Origin: Peptoniphilus pacaensis | GTDB taxonomy: Bacteria > Bacillota > Clostridia > Tissierellales > Peptoniphilaceae | Assembly: GCF_900088125.1 (NCBI RefSeq) | Contig: NZ_FLQT01000003.1 | Coordinates: 1,053,071 to 1,117,070, forward strand | Direction of reading: 5' to 3' | Length of the DNA stretch: 64,000 nt | Shown: positions 1-10,200 of the stretch, one piece after another | Numbering within the stretch: the first letter of the stretch is position 1 | Layout of the letters: each line of letters opens with the position of its first letter | Position numbers and translations under genes: made by a program | The notes under the pieces: generated by a model | The model's database searches: none | Told to the model about the DNA's origin: nothing | Seen by the model: only the letters and a program-made list of their open reading frames with translations

Positions 1-1
1 C

Positions 2-2647
2 ACGAAAGACGCCATTAAATTGCCCCAAGGCAAGAAATTACTCGGTTGGACCACTGTGAAATTGGCAGCCAAAGATGGAAAGAGCGTGGCTGAGCAGTTC
101 AACGAATTGAAAGACGGCAGCAAGGTCGTCACCAAAGCGAGCGACTGGGCAAAAGCGGAAAAAGAAGCCTATGTCTTTGACGCTAACTCCCCCATCGACA
201 CCAATCGCACAGTCTACGCTGTTTACGGGGAAGGCATTAACTTAATCCTTCACTCCAACAACACCGCCGATCCTAAGGACGAACAAACGATAACGGTGCC
301 GATTACGATTTCCGACGTCGATAAGACAAACAAAATCATCGACGCCGTTTCCAGCGCCACCTTATCAAAGATGAAGGGGAACCTGATTATCAAGCAATTG
401 CCCAAGGTGCCAGTCACCGGCGAGCAAGGGGAGATTGACAAGATTGCGGATACCAAGGCGAAGACCTTTAATATTCCTGAAAACTCCTTTATCGGTTGGA
501 CCACCACACGCTACACGAACGACGATAGTTCTGGATTTGCTGCAGGGAACAACAACGAACGGATCGGTGAAATCACCCAAGGCCTTGTAGCAAAAGGAAC
601 CAAGCGGATTCCTCAAAAAACCGAATGGTTAAAAGACCTGAAGGTCGTTCAAAATACACGTTATATTCCCAACGGCTACTCCGTGGCGGTGCGCGCGGAA
701 GATGTAAACAAAGCCTACGCAGATGACTTAGCACAAGCCATTGAAGAAGGCAAGGACATTCACCTTTATGCCAACTACCGCCCCTTCTTCGACATCAATG
801 TCGTGGCTTCGTACAAAAACATCGACACCAAACAAGGCAAGTATGGCAAGTACGTGGACGACGTTGATGGTGCTAAGAAAAAACCTGCAAAGATCGGCCT
901 TTTGAGACGGACAGCGGTTACCAACTACGGTGAGCCGACGGTTCACCAAAATGCCAACTACTATCCCTTAGGCGATGCCGGCTTAAAAGAGTGGGACGGC
1001 ACGGAAAAAACCTTAACGTGGAAACTGCCCGGCTTTGACGAATTGGGACAACGGATGTCCTATGTATCGGCAGTCGTTCCCGCAGGCATGGAAGATGCCT
1101 ACAAGAACTTCAAGGTGCCCAACTGGGGCGATTTAGGCTTAAAGACCTATCTTCGTTTGCAAGGCGACGCCGCCACGGTAGACCCCAATGCGCCCAAGAA
1201 CTTACACGAAAAAGCGGGCAATCCCTACGGCGATCCCTTGGCGAAAAACCAAGCCTACAGCATCGGTGTTGACGCCTTTACTTCGGCAACATCCAGAACG
1301 GCGACTACGGTCGATCGTCAAAATACAGAGGAAGTCGTCGGCTACACCATTTGGAACACCTCCACACCCTTGGACATTCCGAAACCTGCCTTTGCCAATG
1401 TCTATGACACCGACAAAGAAGCCAAGCTCACTTGGGGCGCGGCGGAAAAGAAAGCCGGAATCAAAGCCATTAAGCTTACCGTTGCAGACGGCACGGAAGT
1501 CGTGCTTGCAAAACAACCCGACGGCAGCTACACAGGCGGCGAATTCACAGCCACGGAAGGAACAGACAAAGATGCAGGTAAGTTAATTATCGGCAGCCTG
1601 AACCTGAAAGGAAAGGCAGGCCAAGACATTGTCGCCAAGTACGTGGTTGAAAAAGCCGGCAAAGACATCGACGGTCAGGAAGGCCGTGTAACCATCAACC
1701 AACGAGGCACCTCCGCTCCGGTTGATCGAATGAAGCAAGTGCCCAATACCCAAGACGGCAAACCCGTCGTGGAATTCGACATTCCCAACCCCACCTTAAA
1801 CAAGCCCACTCCCGGCACGGAATACGTGGCACAAAAGTGGGATAAAGACAACAACAAGTGGGTGGATGTCGGCAAGACCACCATGGAAAACACCGACACC
1901 TTGGGGAAAACCAAGACCATTACCCTCGACGGCGTTAAGGATGGCGACATCGTTCGCATCGTATCCAAGCAACCGGATATGATTCCTGCGGCGTCCAACA
2001 ACGACGGCGATAAGGCCATCGGCGAAAAGGATGTAGCCAACAGAGACTACGTCAAGATCGACGCCGCCGGCCCGCAATTTGATCAAACAAAAGCGGAAGA
2101 CGAACTCTTTAGACGCTTCGTGGATTTGAAGGCCATCTTGTCTGAAATCCCCGAAGGACGTAAGGTTCATGTGACCGTTCAATTGGGAACCGGCATCCAA
2201 GAATTTGACTATGAAGTTACAACCGAGGGCACCAAAGCTTCCTTAGAACTCTTGAACACCATCTTGAGAGAAGGCGTCAATGACGGCCAAGATCCCGTCA
2301 TCACCATTACCGCTGTCGATGAGTATGGCAACAAGACGGAAAAAATTGTGGACTACACCAGGACCTATCAACTGATGGTCGAAATGAAAGGCTACAGAAG
2401 CGGCAGAAAATTCGTAAAAGTCACAGCAGATAGAGACAATGCACAAGTGACCTTGAAAGTCATCGGTCAAGACGGCAGCGAAAAATCTTCCGCAACGGCA
2501 ACCGTTCAAACCAACGGAACCTTTGTTAAAGCGGTATTCGCTAATGGCTACAAATTAAAAGCCGGCGACCGCATCGTGGTTAGCGGCACTTGCACGGAAG
2601 CCGGAAAGACCTATACGACCAATCCGCAGATACTGGATATTAAGTAA
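2..2647 (+). CDS. Large surface protein, C-terminal part (5' end outside window)
   Basis: The reading frame is open from the first bases, so this is the C-terminal ~880 residues of a larger protein. It is rich in Lys, Asp, Gly and Thr and has no hydrophobic segments. Two GWTT motifs resemble the Gly-Trp core of Listeria/Bacteroides-type (InlB B-repeat) extracellular domains, and the last third looks like stacked beta-sandwich domains. It ends in TNPQILDIK with no LPxTG motif, SLH domain or membrane anchor, so retention may depend on its N-terminus or on the SLH protein encoded 68 bp downstream. Function unknown; an adhesin or surface-layer-associated role is inference. Confidence 0.75.
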   Translation, partial: TKDAIKLPQGKKLLGWTTVKLAAKDGKSVAEQFNELKDGSKVVTKASDWAKAEKEAYVFDANSPIDTNRTVYAVYGEGINLILHSNNTADPKDEQTITVPITISDVDKTNKIIDAVSSATLSKMKGNLIIKQLPKVPVTGEQGEIDKIADTKAKTFNIPENSFIGWTTTRYTNDDSSGFAAGNNNERIGEITQGLVAKGTKRIPQKTEWLKDLKVVQNTRYIPNGYSVAVRAEDVNKAYADDLAQAIEEGKDIHLYANYRPFFDINVVASYKNIDTKQGKYGKYVDDVDGAKKKPAKIGLLRRTAVTNYGEPTVHQNANYYPLGDAGLKEWDGTEKTLTWKLPGFDELGQRMSYVSAVVPAGMEDAYKNFKVPNWGDLGLKTYLRLQGDAATVDPNAPKNLHEKAGNPYGDPLAKNQAYSIGVDAFTSATSRTATTVDRQNTEEVVGYTIWNTSTPLDIPKPAFANVYDTDKEAKLTWGAAEKKAGIKAIKLTVADGTEVVLAKQPDGSYTGGEFTATEGTDKDAGKLIIGSLNLKGKAGQDIVAKYVVEKAGKDIDGQEGRVTINQRGTSAPVDRMKQVPNTQDGKPVVEFDIPNPTLNKPTPGTEYVAQKWDKDNNKWVDVGKTTMENTDTLGKTKTITLDGVKDGDIVRIVSKQPDMIPAASNNDGDKAIGEKDVANRDYVKIDAAGPQFDQTKAEDELFRRFVDLKAILSEIPEGRKVHVTVQLGTGIQEFDYEVTTEGTKASLELLNTILREGVNDGQDPVITITAVDEYGNKTEKIVDYTRTYQLMVEMKGYRSGRKFVKVTADRDNAQVTLKVIGQDGSEKSSATATVQTNGTFVKAVFANGYKLKAGDRIVVSGTCTEAGKTYTTNPQILDIK

Positions 2648-2682
2648 ATCCAACTGAGATAGAGAAGACAGAAGAACCGGAG

Positions 2683-2701
2683 GGGGAGGGAGTCCCTCCC
2701 C
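2683..2701 (+). promoter_or_regulatory. GC-rich perfect hairpin just upstream of a ribosome binding site
   Basis: GGGGAGGGA (2683-2691) and TCCCTCCCC (2693-2701) are perfect inverted repeats separated by one base. They lie between the two surface-protein genes and end 5 bases before the AAAGGAGG ribosome binding site of the next gene. There is no T-run, so it is not a typical terminator; it may mark an RNA processing point or set the expression ratio of the two proteins. Confidence 0.5.
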
Positions 2702-2715
2702 TTAAAGGAGGTAAA

Positions 2716-5700
2716 ATGAAGTCAAAAACAAAACTGCTTTCATTGCTTCTGACACTCGCGATGCTACTTTCCACCTTTGGAAACACGGCCTACGCCGTGA
2801 GCCAATACGCAAAGGAAACGAGCGGCGGGTATGAAGAATTACAAGGCAAAATTGAAGGCGGAAGAGAAGTTTTTTCGTTCAACGTACCTGAAAACAAAAC
2901 GAGCGTAAGGACCCTGAGAAGAGTGCCTCGCCGCGCACCTGCACAATGGGACACGGCCGTTGAGTTAAAAGCCACCGGCCTCGGCGGAAAAGCCTTTGAT
3001 TGGGACGCGCTCCCTAACAAGTCTTTTGACCTTGTGGCCAAGTGGACCACCAAAGACGGACAAGAACACAAGAAAAAAGTGGGTCCCATAACCGAAGCCG
3101 GAACAAAAGAGTTTAACATCGGTTGGCCCACCGACGGCACCATGGTAGATAATGCATCTTTGGAAGCGGAATACCAAGGAAACATCAAAATTCGCGTTGA
3201 TTTTTCCAGCTCAACCGCTCCCGGATCTGCAGGCAAGTTGCACTTCCGTATTAGACTGACGGAATTAGCCAACCCCATCGTGAACGTGAAATATGTGGAT
3301 CCCTACGGCAAAGCCTTAAAGGCGGAAGATTTGCCCACAGGCAATATGCCCAATATTACAGCTGACAACCTAACCGATGTCAGCCTGCCCTTGCCGGCCA
3401 AGGATGCGGAACTGAATGTCCGGACTTCGGAAGACATTGATGATGATCAATTAAATGAAGCCGTTGACGGCGTGGAATACAAAGTCGACGGCAAAGGCAA
3501 TGGGGACAAGATTACCCTTGGAGACAAAGAATACAAGATCGCTTTATCCGAGAAAAATCCAAAAGAACCGGCGACGATTTCCCTCGTGTACGGGGCCGAT
3601 GTCCTCGTGCCCGATCGCGGCGATGACGGAAAATACCCCGACGTCCCCGAGGGCTATGTGCGACTCACCTTTAAGGCAGATCAAGTCCCCGGCAAACGTG
3701 AGGGTAAATTCAATGACTTGGGTGAAAAGATAAAAGTCATCGACGTCAAAGAAGGGCTCAAGTACAACAACCAGGCATTGCAAAAAGAAATTGCCAAACT
3801 AAAACCGATACCGACAAGAACCAAGACAACCACTCCTGATAATAATCGGGTATTTGAAAGCTGGACGCCCGACGTGCCGAAGGATGACACAGTCGTTACG
3901 ACGGCTGAATATACGGCAAAATACGGAAGCAAATACAGCAACAAAGACGTCATTCCCTACGTCCCTGCAGATAAAGACGATCCGACCAAACCGGACGACC
4001 CCAATATCCCGACCAAAGATGATGACGGAAAAGAAATCAACAGAGATAACTACGTCATCGTCGCCTTCAAAGTCAGCCCGGACAACTCGGGAACCTTAAC
4101 CTTAGGTAAAGAAAAAGAAAAACCAGTCATCTCCGCCCTGGTGAAAAAAGACACCGCATGGGAAGGCTTTACCATGCCAACAACAAATAACGCAAATAGC
4201 TATGTCTTCTGGCACTGGGATGACGCCCCGGCAGACAAAGTCGCCGACGGCCAAGTCCGCATCGCCAAATTCATCAAGAGCGGCGACGAAATTCAACCGG
4301 GCGATCCGAAACTCCCCGACGGCTTCTTTAAAGTCACCGTGAGCAAGGGCGAAGGCGTACAAGCCGATTCCCTCTTCGGAAAAACCTACGCCGTCAAGAA
4401 AGACGACACATTAGCGAAAGACAAATTCCCGACACTAAAAGCAGAACAAACCTTCAGCAATCCCAAGTGGTACAACGAGGAAAACGCCGTTGAGAACAAC
4501 AAACCGGAAGAAGTAGCAATAACAGGAAATACAACATTCCTAGCAAAAGCAGATAAGAAAGTCGTTATCATTCCGGACGACCAAGACAATCCTGGAAAAA
4601 CACCGGAAGGTTATGTAAGAGTAACCTTTGCACCTGGAACAGACGGAGCATTCGGAGCAAACGACAAGAAAGTATTTGATGTATTAAAAGGCAAGACAAT
4701 CCAAGACGCTCAAGCAGCAAATCCGGCCCTAACAATTCCGACAGTAACAGCAAACACAGGAAAAGAATGGGCAGGCTGGACAGCAGCAAGCAAGGATTAT
4801 GCAAAAGACTTAACAGACTACACGACAGCATTAAATGCAAATGTAGACTTCACGGCAAAATACACAGATAAGAAAGTCGTTATCATTCCGGACGACCAAG
4901 ACAATCCTGGAAAAACACCGGAAGGTTATGTAAGAGTAACCTTTGCACCTGGAACAGACGGAGCATTCGGAGCAAACGACAAGAAAGTATTTGATGTATT
5001 AAAAGGCAAGACAATCCAAGACGCTCAAGCAGCAAATCCGGCCCTAACAATTCCGACAGTAACAGCAAACACAGGAAAAGAATGGGCAGGCTGGACAGCA
5101 GCAAGCAAGGATTATGCAAAAGACTTAACAGACTACACGACAGCATTAAATGCAAATGTAGACTTCACGGCAAAATACACAGATAAGAAAGTCGTTATCA
5201 TTCCGGACGACCAAGACAATCCTGGAAAAACACCGGAAGGTTATGTAAGAGTAACCTTTGCACCTGGAACAGACGGAGCATTCGGAGCAAACGACAAGAA
5301 AGTATTTGATGTATTAAAAGGCAAGACAATCCAAGACGCTCAAGCAGCAAATCCGGCCCTAACAATTCCGACAGTAACAGCAAACACAGGAAAAGAATGG
5401 GCAGGCTGGACAGCAGCAAGCAAGGATTATGCAAAAGACTTAACAGACTACACGACAGCATTAAATGCAAATGTAGACTTCACGGCAAAATACACAGATA
5501 AGAAAGTCGTTATCATTCCGGACGACCAAGACAATCCTGGAAAAACACCGGAAGGTTATGTAAGAGTAACCTTTGCACCTGGAACAGACGGAGCATTCGG
5601 AGCAAACGACAAGAAAGTATTTGATGTATTAAAAGGCAAGACAATCCAAGACGCTCAAGCAGCAAATCCGGCCCTAACAATTCCGACAGTAACAGCAAAC

Positions 5701-7458
5701 ACAGGAAAAGAATGGGCAGGCTGGACAGCAGCAAGCAAGGATTATGCAAAAGACTTAACAGACTACACGACAGCATTAAATGCAAATGTAGACTTCACGG
5801 CAAAATACACAGATAAGAAAGTCGTTATCATTCCGGACGACCAAGACAATCCTGGAAAAACACCGGAAGGTTATGTAAGAGTAACCTTTGCACCTGGAAC
5901 AGACGGAGCATTCGGAGCAAACGACAAGAAAGTATTTGATGTATTAAAAGGCAAGACAATCCAAGACGCTCAAGCAGCAAATCCGGCCCTAACAATTCCG
6001 ACAGTAACAGCAAACACAGGAAAAGAATGGGCAGGCTGGACAGCAGCAAGCAAGGATTATGCAAAAGACTTAAAAGACTACAAAACAGCATTAGATGCAA
6101 ATGTAGACTTCACGGCAAAATACACAGATAAAGCTGCTCCAGCTACTTTCGATAAGGCAAACATCATCGGTATCGAAGTCATTAAAGACCCGACCAAGAT
6201 GACCTACACCGAAGGCGACAAACCGAATCACGACGGCATCAAAGTCAAACTCACCGACAAAAACGGCAACACCGTTGAAATCGGCAAAGATCAACTGACT
6301 GAATACGGCGTCACCGTGACCCCGACAGAAAAAACCGATCTGACCATCAACGACCACAACGGCAAACCCTTCGTTGCCAAAGTCAACGGAAAAGACGCCG
6401 GCGGACAACCGACAGAATTGACCGCCGATGGCAAGACCAACATCATCGTCAATCCGAAGCAAGCAGATCCGGGTAAATCCGATAAACCTATCATCAATCG
6501 TCCGACGGAAGGTGATGATAAGATCACCGGTAAGGGCAAACCCGGTGCAGAAATTGTCGTAACGGATAAGGACAAAAAGGAAATCGGCAGGACCACCGTC
6601 GGTACTGACGGCAAGTGGTCCGTTCCCGTTCCCGTCGATCGTCCGCTGAAACCGGGCGAAACCATTACCGCAACGCAAACGGAAAAAGGTAAAGAACCCG
6701 CTACTGAAACCGCTATTGTAAAAGGTAAAGATAACGGCGGCACCTGGTTCATCCCCTGGACCCCGTCGACGCCTTCTGATGAAAAACCGAAACACGAAAC
6801 CGCCATTCACAAGCTGTATATCTATGGCTACGAAGACAGCACCTTCAGACCCGAAGGCAATATGACTCGTGCCGAAGCGGCAGCGATGATCGCTCGTCTG
6901 CAAGGTTTGGATCTTTCCAACAAGGCAAGACCCGACTTTATGGACGTACGCAGTGGCTGGTACAATGCGGCCATTAATGCGGTTGTGAACGCAGGTTATA
7001 TGAAGGGTTATCCCGACGGCACGTTCCGCCCCGACGGCAAGATCACTCGTGCTGAATTTGCACAAATGATCAGGGCCATCGACAAAGCCAATACCGGCAT
7101 GGCACCCTTCGCCGACGTGAAGGGCCACTGGGCAGAAGCGGCGATTAATCAAGCTTATGCCAACGATCGAATCGCCGGTTATCCGGACGGTACCTTCCGC
7201 CCGAATGATCAAATCACCCGTGCAGAAGCGGTTACGATCTTTAACAAGCTTTACGATCGTCATGTCGAAGAACCCGGCATTGCCGATGTGAAGAGCAGAT
7301 TGGTCGAATTTAACGACATTAACCGCGGCCACTGGGCATACTTCCAAGTTGTCGAAGCATCCAACACTCACGAATTCTACCGCACCGAAAAGGGCAAGGT
7401 AGATGAAACTTGGGTACGCGTTCTTCAAAACTGGAAAGAGGCATTAGCCAATCGCTAA
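2716..7458 (+). CDS. SLH-anchored surface protein with five identical-type 105-residue repeats
   Basis: 1580 residues, start supported by AAAGGAGGTAAA-ATG. Residues 1-27 form a signal peptide ending TAYA. A beta-rich region with InlB-like pieces (PEGYVRLTF ... FESWTP ... YTAKY) follows. Residues ~613-1137 are five tandem 105-aa repeats, each starting DKKVVIIPDDQD and containing EWAGWT and DFTAKYT. Next come a bacterial Ig-like region, then (~1235-1320) a second Ig-like unit of the TGKGKPGAEIVV type. The last ~220 residues carry three S-layer homology domains (GYEDSTFRPEGNMTRAEAA, GYPDGTFRPDGKITRAEFA, GYPDGTFRPNDQITRAEAV), which bind pyruvylated secondary wall polymer. Likely an adhesin or S-layer-associated protein; the ligand is unknown. 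Confidence 0.85.
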   Translation: MKSKTKLLSLLLTLAMLLSTFGNTAYAVSQYAKETSGGYEELQGKIEGGREVFSFNVPENKTSVRTLRRVPRRAPAQWDTAVELKATGLGGKAFDWDALPNKSFDLVAKWTTKDGQEHKKKVGPITEAGTKEFNIGWPTDGTMVDNASLEAEYQGNIKIRVDFSSSTAPGSAGKLHFRIRLTELANPIVNVKYVDPYGKALKAEDLPTGNMPNITADNLTDVSLPLPAKDAELNVRTSEDIDDDQLNEAVDGVEYKVDGKGNGDKITLGDKEYKIALSEKNPKEPATISLVYGADVLVPDRGDDGKYPDVPEGYVRLTFKADQVPGKREGKFNDLGEKIKVIDVKEGLKYNNQALQKEIAKLKPIPTRTKTTTPDNNRVFESWTPDVPKDDTVVTTAEYTAKYGSKYSNKDVIPYVPADKDDPTKPDDPNIPTKDDDGKEINRDNYVIVAFKVSPDNSGTLTLGKEKEKPVISALVKKDTAWEGFTMPTTNNANSYVFWHWDDAPADKVADGQVRIAKFIKSGDEIQPGDPKLPDGFFKVTVSKGEGVQADSLFGKTYAVKKDDTLAKDKFPTLKAEQTFSNPKWYNEENAVENNKPEEVAITGNTTFLAKADKKVVIIPDDQDNPGKTPEGYVRVTFAPGTDGAFGANDKKVFDVLKGKTIQDAQAANPALTIPTVTANTGKEWAGWTAASKDYAKDLTDYTTALNANVDFTAKYTDKKVVIIPDDQDNPGKTPEGYVRVTFAPGTDGAFGANDKKVFDVLKGKTIQDAQAANPALTIPTVTANTGKEWAGWTAASKDYAKDLTDYTTALNANVDFTAKYTDKKVVIIPDDQDNPGKTPEGYVRVTFAPGTDGAFGANDKKVFDVLKGKTIQDAQAANPALTIPTVTANTGKEWAGWTAASKDYAKDLTDYTTALNANVDFTAKYTDKKVVIIPDDQDNPGKTPEGYVRVTFAPGTDGAFGANDKKVFDVLKGKTIQDAQAANPALTIPTVTANTGKEWAGWTAASKDYAKDLTDYTTALNANVDFTAKYTDKKVVIIPDDQDNPGKTPEGYVRVTFAPGTDGAFGANDKKVFDVLKGKTIQDAQAANPALTIPTVTANTGKEWAGWTAASKDYAKDLKDYKTALDANVDFTAKYTDKAAPATFDKANIIGIEVIKDPTKMTYTEGDKPNHDGIKVKLTDKNGNTVEIGKDQLTEYGVTVTPTEKTDLTINDHNGKPFVAKVNGKDAGGQPTELTADGKTNIIVNPKQADPGKSDKPIINRPTEGDDKITGKGKPGAEIVVTDKDKKEIGRTTVGTDGKWSVPVPVDRPLKPGETITATQTEKGKEPATETAIVKGKDNGGTWFIPWTPSTPSDEKPKHETAIHKLYIYGYEDSTFRPEGNMTRAEAAAMIARLQGLDLSNKARPDFMDVRSGWYNAAINAVVNAGYMKGYPDGTFRPDGKITRAEFAQMIRAIDKANTGMAPFADVKGHWAEAAINQAYANDRIAGYPDGTFRPNDQITRAEAVTIFNKLYDRHVEEPGIADVKSRLVEFNDINRGHWAYFQVVEASNTHEFYRTEKGKVDETWVRVLQNWKEALANR
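4552..6126 (+). repeat. Five in-frame 315-bp tandem repeats
   Basis: The unit starts gataagaaagtcgttatc at 4552, 4867, 5182, 5497 and 5812, an exact 315-bp period. Units 1-4 look identical at the nucleotide level; unit 5 differs only near its end (aaaagactacaaaacagcatt instead of acagactacacgacagcatt, and gatgca for aatgca). The array encodes 525 residues. Near-perfect identity indicates recent expansion or ongoing gene conversion, and copy number could change by recombination without breaking the frame. Confidence 0.95.
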
Positions 7459-7469
7459 GAATCAAAAAG

Positions 7470-7501
7470 AAGGAATCGAGTTTTTACTCGGTTCCTTTTT
7501 T
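7470..7501 (+). terminator. Rho-independent terminator after the SLH protein gene
   Basis: The stem aaggaatcgag / ctcggttcctt with a short TTTTTA loop is followed by a T-run, 12 bp after the stop codon. Confidence 0.9.
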
Positions 7502-7516
7502 GTGCTTCGAATGCCC

Positions 7517-7545
7517 TTGTCATTAAAGGGAAAGGCTCGTACAAT
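7517..7545 (+). promoter_or_regulatory. Sigma-A-type promoter of the pantothenate operon
   Basis: TTGTCA (7517-7522), 17-bp spacer, TACAAT (7540-7545). It lies between the preceding terminator and the gene at 7635, leaving a leader of about 80 nt. Confidence 0.6.
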
Positions 7546-7634
7546 GGTAATGGTAGTATTCGAATGAAACTATACATTTATTTTTTACAACTGAATGGTC
7601 ACGCCTATGTATTGCACTCAAACGAGGTGATAAC

Positions 7635-8504
7635 ATGAAAAAGCTTGGCATTATCGGCGCCGGCAAGGTCGGCGTCAGCTTGGGGATCGCTCTGTTTTCA
7701 TCGGGGCCCCTGAGGATCAGCGGCTATTACAGCCGCAGTCTTTCAAGCGCCCAATACGGCGCGGAAAAAACGGGAAGCACGTGCTTTCGGAGTCTAAGTG
7801 AATTGCTCGACGCAAGCGATGTGATTCTCATCGCCACTCCCGACGATGTCATCGAGGATGTGTGGCGACAGCTTTTACAATTGAATATTTCGGGAAAGAT
7901 TCTCTGCCACACGGCGGGCAGTTTGTCTTCTTCCCTTTTCTTTCATCGTACTACCAAGGACGTTTCTGCCGCATCTCTGCATCCCTTAATGGCCATTGCC
8001 GACAGGGAGACGGGATACGCATCCGTCGGTAGTGCGTTTTTTACTTTAGAGGGCGACGATGAGGCCGTGGCGGTGTTTAAGGACTGTCTGGACGCCCATG
8101 GTATCGCCTATAAGGTGATGACGTCGACGGACAAGGCCACCTACCACCTGGCTACGGCGGTGATGAGTAATTTGGTGGTGGCGGTAAGCGCCATGGCCTT
8201 TGATCTCATGAAGGACGTGGGCTTTGACGAATCGGAGGCGAAGGTGGCTTTGAAGCCTCTCGCCGAAAAGAATCTGGCGAAGATTTTCGACGTGGGCCCC
8301 GCCGCCGCGTTGACGGGGCCGGTGGAGCGCTGTGATTTGACCACGGTGGGCCGCCATTTAGATGCTCTGGCCCGTAAGGGCGACGATGATGCAGAGGCTC
8401 TGTATCGTGCGGCGAGTTTGATTTTATGCGACATTGGCGAGGCGAAGCACGAAGGCCGCCCCTATGACGCCATGCGAATGCTTTTAAAAGGAGAGGAAGA
8501 ATGA
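7635..8504 (+). CDS. panG: DUF2520/Rossmann-like oxidoreductase, candidate PanG ketopantoate reductase
   Basis: 289 aa. The N-terminus has a Rossmann fold with the dinucleotide motif GAGKVG (residues 8-13); the C-terminal half is all-helical with the conserved [11 protein letters not shown] segment typical of DUF2520 proteins. The start has AACGAGGTGATAAC upstream, and the gene overlaps panB by the 4-bp ATGA. No panE or ilvC is present here. Proteins of this type (PanG) replace PanE as NADPH-dependent ketopantoate reductase in Francisella, and homologues are reported in Enterococcus and C. difficile. With panB and panC this would complete pantoate formation and condensation. The enzymatic assignment is from context and family, not from a specific active-site motif. 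Confidence 0.7.
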   Translation: MKKLGIIGAGKVGVSLGIALFSSGPLRISGYYSRSLSSAQYGAEKTGSTCFRSLSELLDASDVILIATPDDVIEDVWRQLLQLNISGKILCHTAGSLSSSLFFHRTTKDVSAASLHPLMAIADRETGYASVGSAFFTLEGDDEAVAVFKDCLDAHGIAYKVMTSTDKATYHLATAVMSNLVVAVSAMAFDLMKDVGFDESEAKVALKPLAEKNLAKIFDVGPAAALTGPVERCDLTTVGRHLDALARKGDDDAEALYRAASLILCDIGEAKHEGRPYDAMRMLLKGEEE

Positions 8505-9328
8505 AAAAAGTAACGGTACGTACATTTAACGAGGCGAAGGTATCGGGCGAAAAGCTCACCATGATTACCTGCTACGATTACTCCACGGCGAAGCTGGTGG
8601 ACAAGTCGGGGATCGATTCCATTTTAATCGGCGACAGTTTGGGCATGACCATGCTGGGCTACGAGGACACTCTTTCCGTCACCGTAGAGGATATGATTCA
8701 CCATTCCGCCGCCGTGGCTCGGGGCGCGAAGCATCCTCTGATTATTTGCGACATGCCCTTTATGTCTTACTCCACGGGCATTCGCGACAGCGTCATTAAT
8801 GCCGGCCGCCTCATCGCCGAAGGCCACGCCCACGCCGTGAAGCTGGAAGGCGGCGTGGAGGTGAAGGACGTGATTAAGGCCATTGTAGATGCGAAGATTC
8901 CCGTCTGCGCCCACATCGGCCTTACGCCTCAATCGGTGAATGCCTTTGGCGGCTTCCGCGTACAGGGCAAGGACGAGGCCACGGTGGCGAAGCTTTTCGC
9001 CGACGCCAAGGCCGTGGAAGAGGCAGGGGCTTTCGCCGTGGTTCTGGAATGTGTGCCGGCGGCGCTGGCAAAGAAGCTGACGGAGATGCTTTCCATTCCC
9101 ACCATCGGCATCGGCGCCGGGGCGGACTGCGACGGCCAGGTCTTGGTCTATCAGGATATGCTGGGCATGTTCGACGATTTCGTGCCGAAATTCGTCCGTC
9201 AATTCGCTCACGTCGGCGAAGTGATGGTGCAGGGCTTTAAGGATTACAACGACGCGGTGAAGGACGGCAGCTTCCCCACGAAGGAACACGAATTTTCCAT
9301 GGACGAACGGTTACTGGAGGACAAATAA
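8501..9328 (+). CDS. panB: 3-methyl-2-oxobutanoate hydroxymethyltransferase
   Basis: 275 aa, the usual PanB length. Catalyses addition of a hydroxymethyl group from methylene-THF to 2-oxoisovalerate, giving ketopantoate in the cytosol. Recognisable motifs: [11 protein letters not shown] near the N-terminus, ILIGDSLGM with the metal-binding Asp, [14 protein letters not shown] and [15 protein letters not shown]. It overlaps the upstream reductase by 4 bp and is followed 4 bp later by panC, so the three are translationally coupled. Confidence 0.96.
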   Translation: MKKVTVRTFNEAKVSGEKLTMITCYDYSTAKLVDKSGIDSILIGDSLGMTMLGYEDTLSVTVEDMIHHSAAVARGAKHPLIICDMPFMSYSTGIRDSVINAGRLIAEGHAHAVKLEGGVEVKDVIKAIVDAKIPVCAHIGLTPQSVNAFGGFRVQGKDEATVAKLFADAKAVEEAGAFAVVLECVPAALAKKLTEMLSIPTIGIGAGADCDGQVLVYQDMLGMFDDFVPKFVRQFAHVGEVMVQGFKDYNDAVKDGSFPTKEHEFSMDERLLEDK

Positions 9329-9332
9329 AACG

Positions 9333-10190
9333 ATGAAGATTATTACGAGGGTAGATGAATTAAGAGAAGCATGCAAGGCGGCCAAGGCCAAGGGCAGTGT
9401 GGGTCTCGTGCCCACCATGGGTGCCTTGCACGAGGGCCACGGCTCTTTGATTAAAAGATGTCGGGAAGAAAATGACACGGTGGTGGTGTCGGTCTTCGTC
9501 AATCCCCTGCAATTTGCACCGGGGGAAGACTACGAGGAGTATCCTCGGGACATCGACAAGGACGGCGCCTTTTGCGAAAGCTTGGGGGCGGACATCGTCT
9601 TTCATCCGGAGCCGGAGGAAATGTATCCGGAAAATTTCGGCTTCCGCGTTACGCCGCCCGAGTCCATGACTCACATTCTCTGCGGCATTACCCGGCCCAT
9701 TCACTTTGCCGGCGTGGCCACGGTGCTTACCAAGCTCTTTAACTTGGTGGCGCCGGACAGGGCCTACTTCGGTCAAAAGGACGTGCAACAGGTGGCCATT
9801 GTAGAGGCCATGGTGCGGGATTTAAATATGGATCTCGCCATCGTGCCCTGCCCCATTGTGCGGGAAGCGGACGGCCTGGCGAAGAGCTCCAGAAACCGCT
9901 ACTTAAATGCTGAGGAGCGAAAGGCCGCCGTGGTTTTATCCCGCTCCATCAAAATGGCCAAGGCCATGGTGCAAGACGGCGAAAGACATGTGGCCGCCCT
10001 ATTGGACGCAGTGACGAAGGAAATCGAAGCCGAGCCTTTGGCGAAGATCGACTACGTGGGAATCCTCCGCTTCCCTCACTTCGAGCGGGATGCGGAATTG
10101 GTGGAAGACAGCTTTATCGCCATGGCGGTCTACATCGGCAGCACCCGCCTTATCGACAACAGCTTCTTTAGAGATGATTTGAAAAAATAA
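9333..10190 (+). CDS. panC: Pantoate--beta-alanine ligase
   Basis: 285 aa. ATP-dependent ligase joining pantoate to beta-alanine. It has VPTMGALHEGHGSLI (HIGH-like signature), VVSVFVNPLQF, YFGQKDVQQ and LAKSSRNRYL (KMSKS-like). No panD (aspartate decarboxylase) follows, so beta-alanine must come from elsewhere or from a gene outside the window. The operon ends at a hairpin shared with the convergent gene. Confidence 0.96.
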   Translation: MKIITRVDELREACKAAKAKGSVGLVPTMGALHEGHGSLIKRCREENDTVVVSVFVNPLQFAPGEDYEEYPRDIDKDGAFCESLGADIVFHPEPEEMYPENFGFRVTPPESMTHILCGITRPIHFAGVATVLTKLFNLVAPDRAYFGQKDVQQVAIVEAMVRDLNMDLAIVPCPIVREADGLAKSSRNRYLNAEERKAAVVLSRSIKMAKAMVQDGERHVAALLDAVTKEIEAEPLAKIDYVGILRFPHFERDAELVEDSFIAMAVYIGSTRLIDNSFFRDDLKK

Positions 10191-10200
10191 GGCATGAAAA

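Noticed and set aside
4568-6100. Five identical 90-codon minus-strand ORFs
   Set aside because: They are antisense shadows of the 315-bp repeats; no SD or domain, Leu-rich by codon complement.
4552-6126. CRISPR-like array
   Set aside because: The unit is 315 bp, coding, and has no spacers.
6091-7428. Minus-strand ORF of 445 codons
   Set aside because: Opposite the Ig-like and SLH region of a clear surface protein; composition is that of a complement frame.
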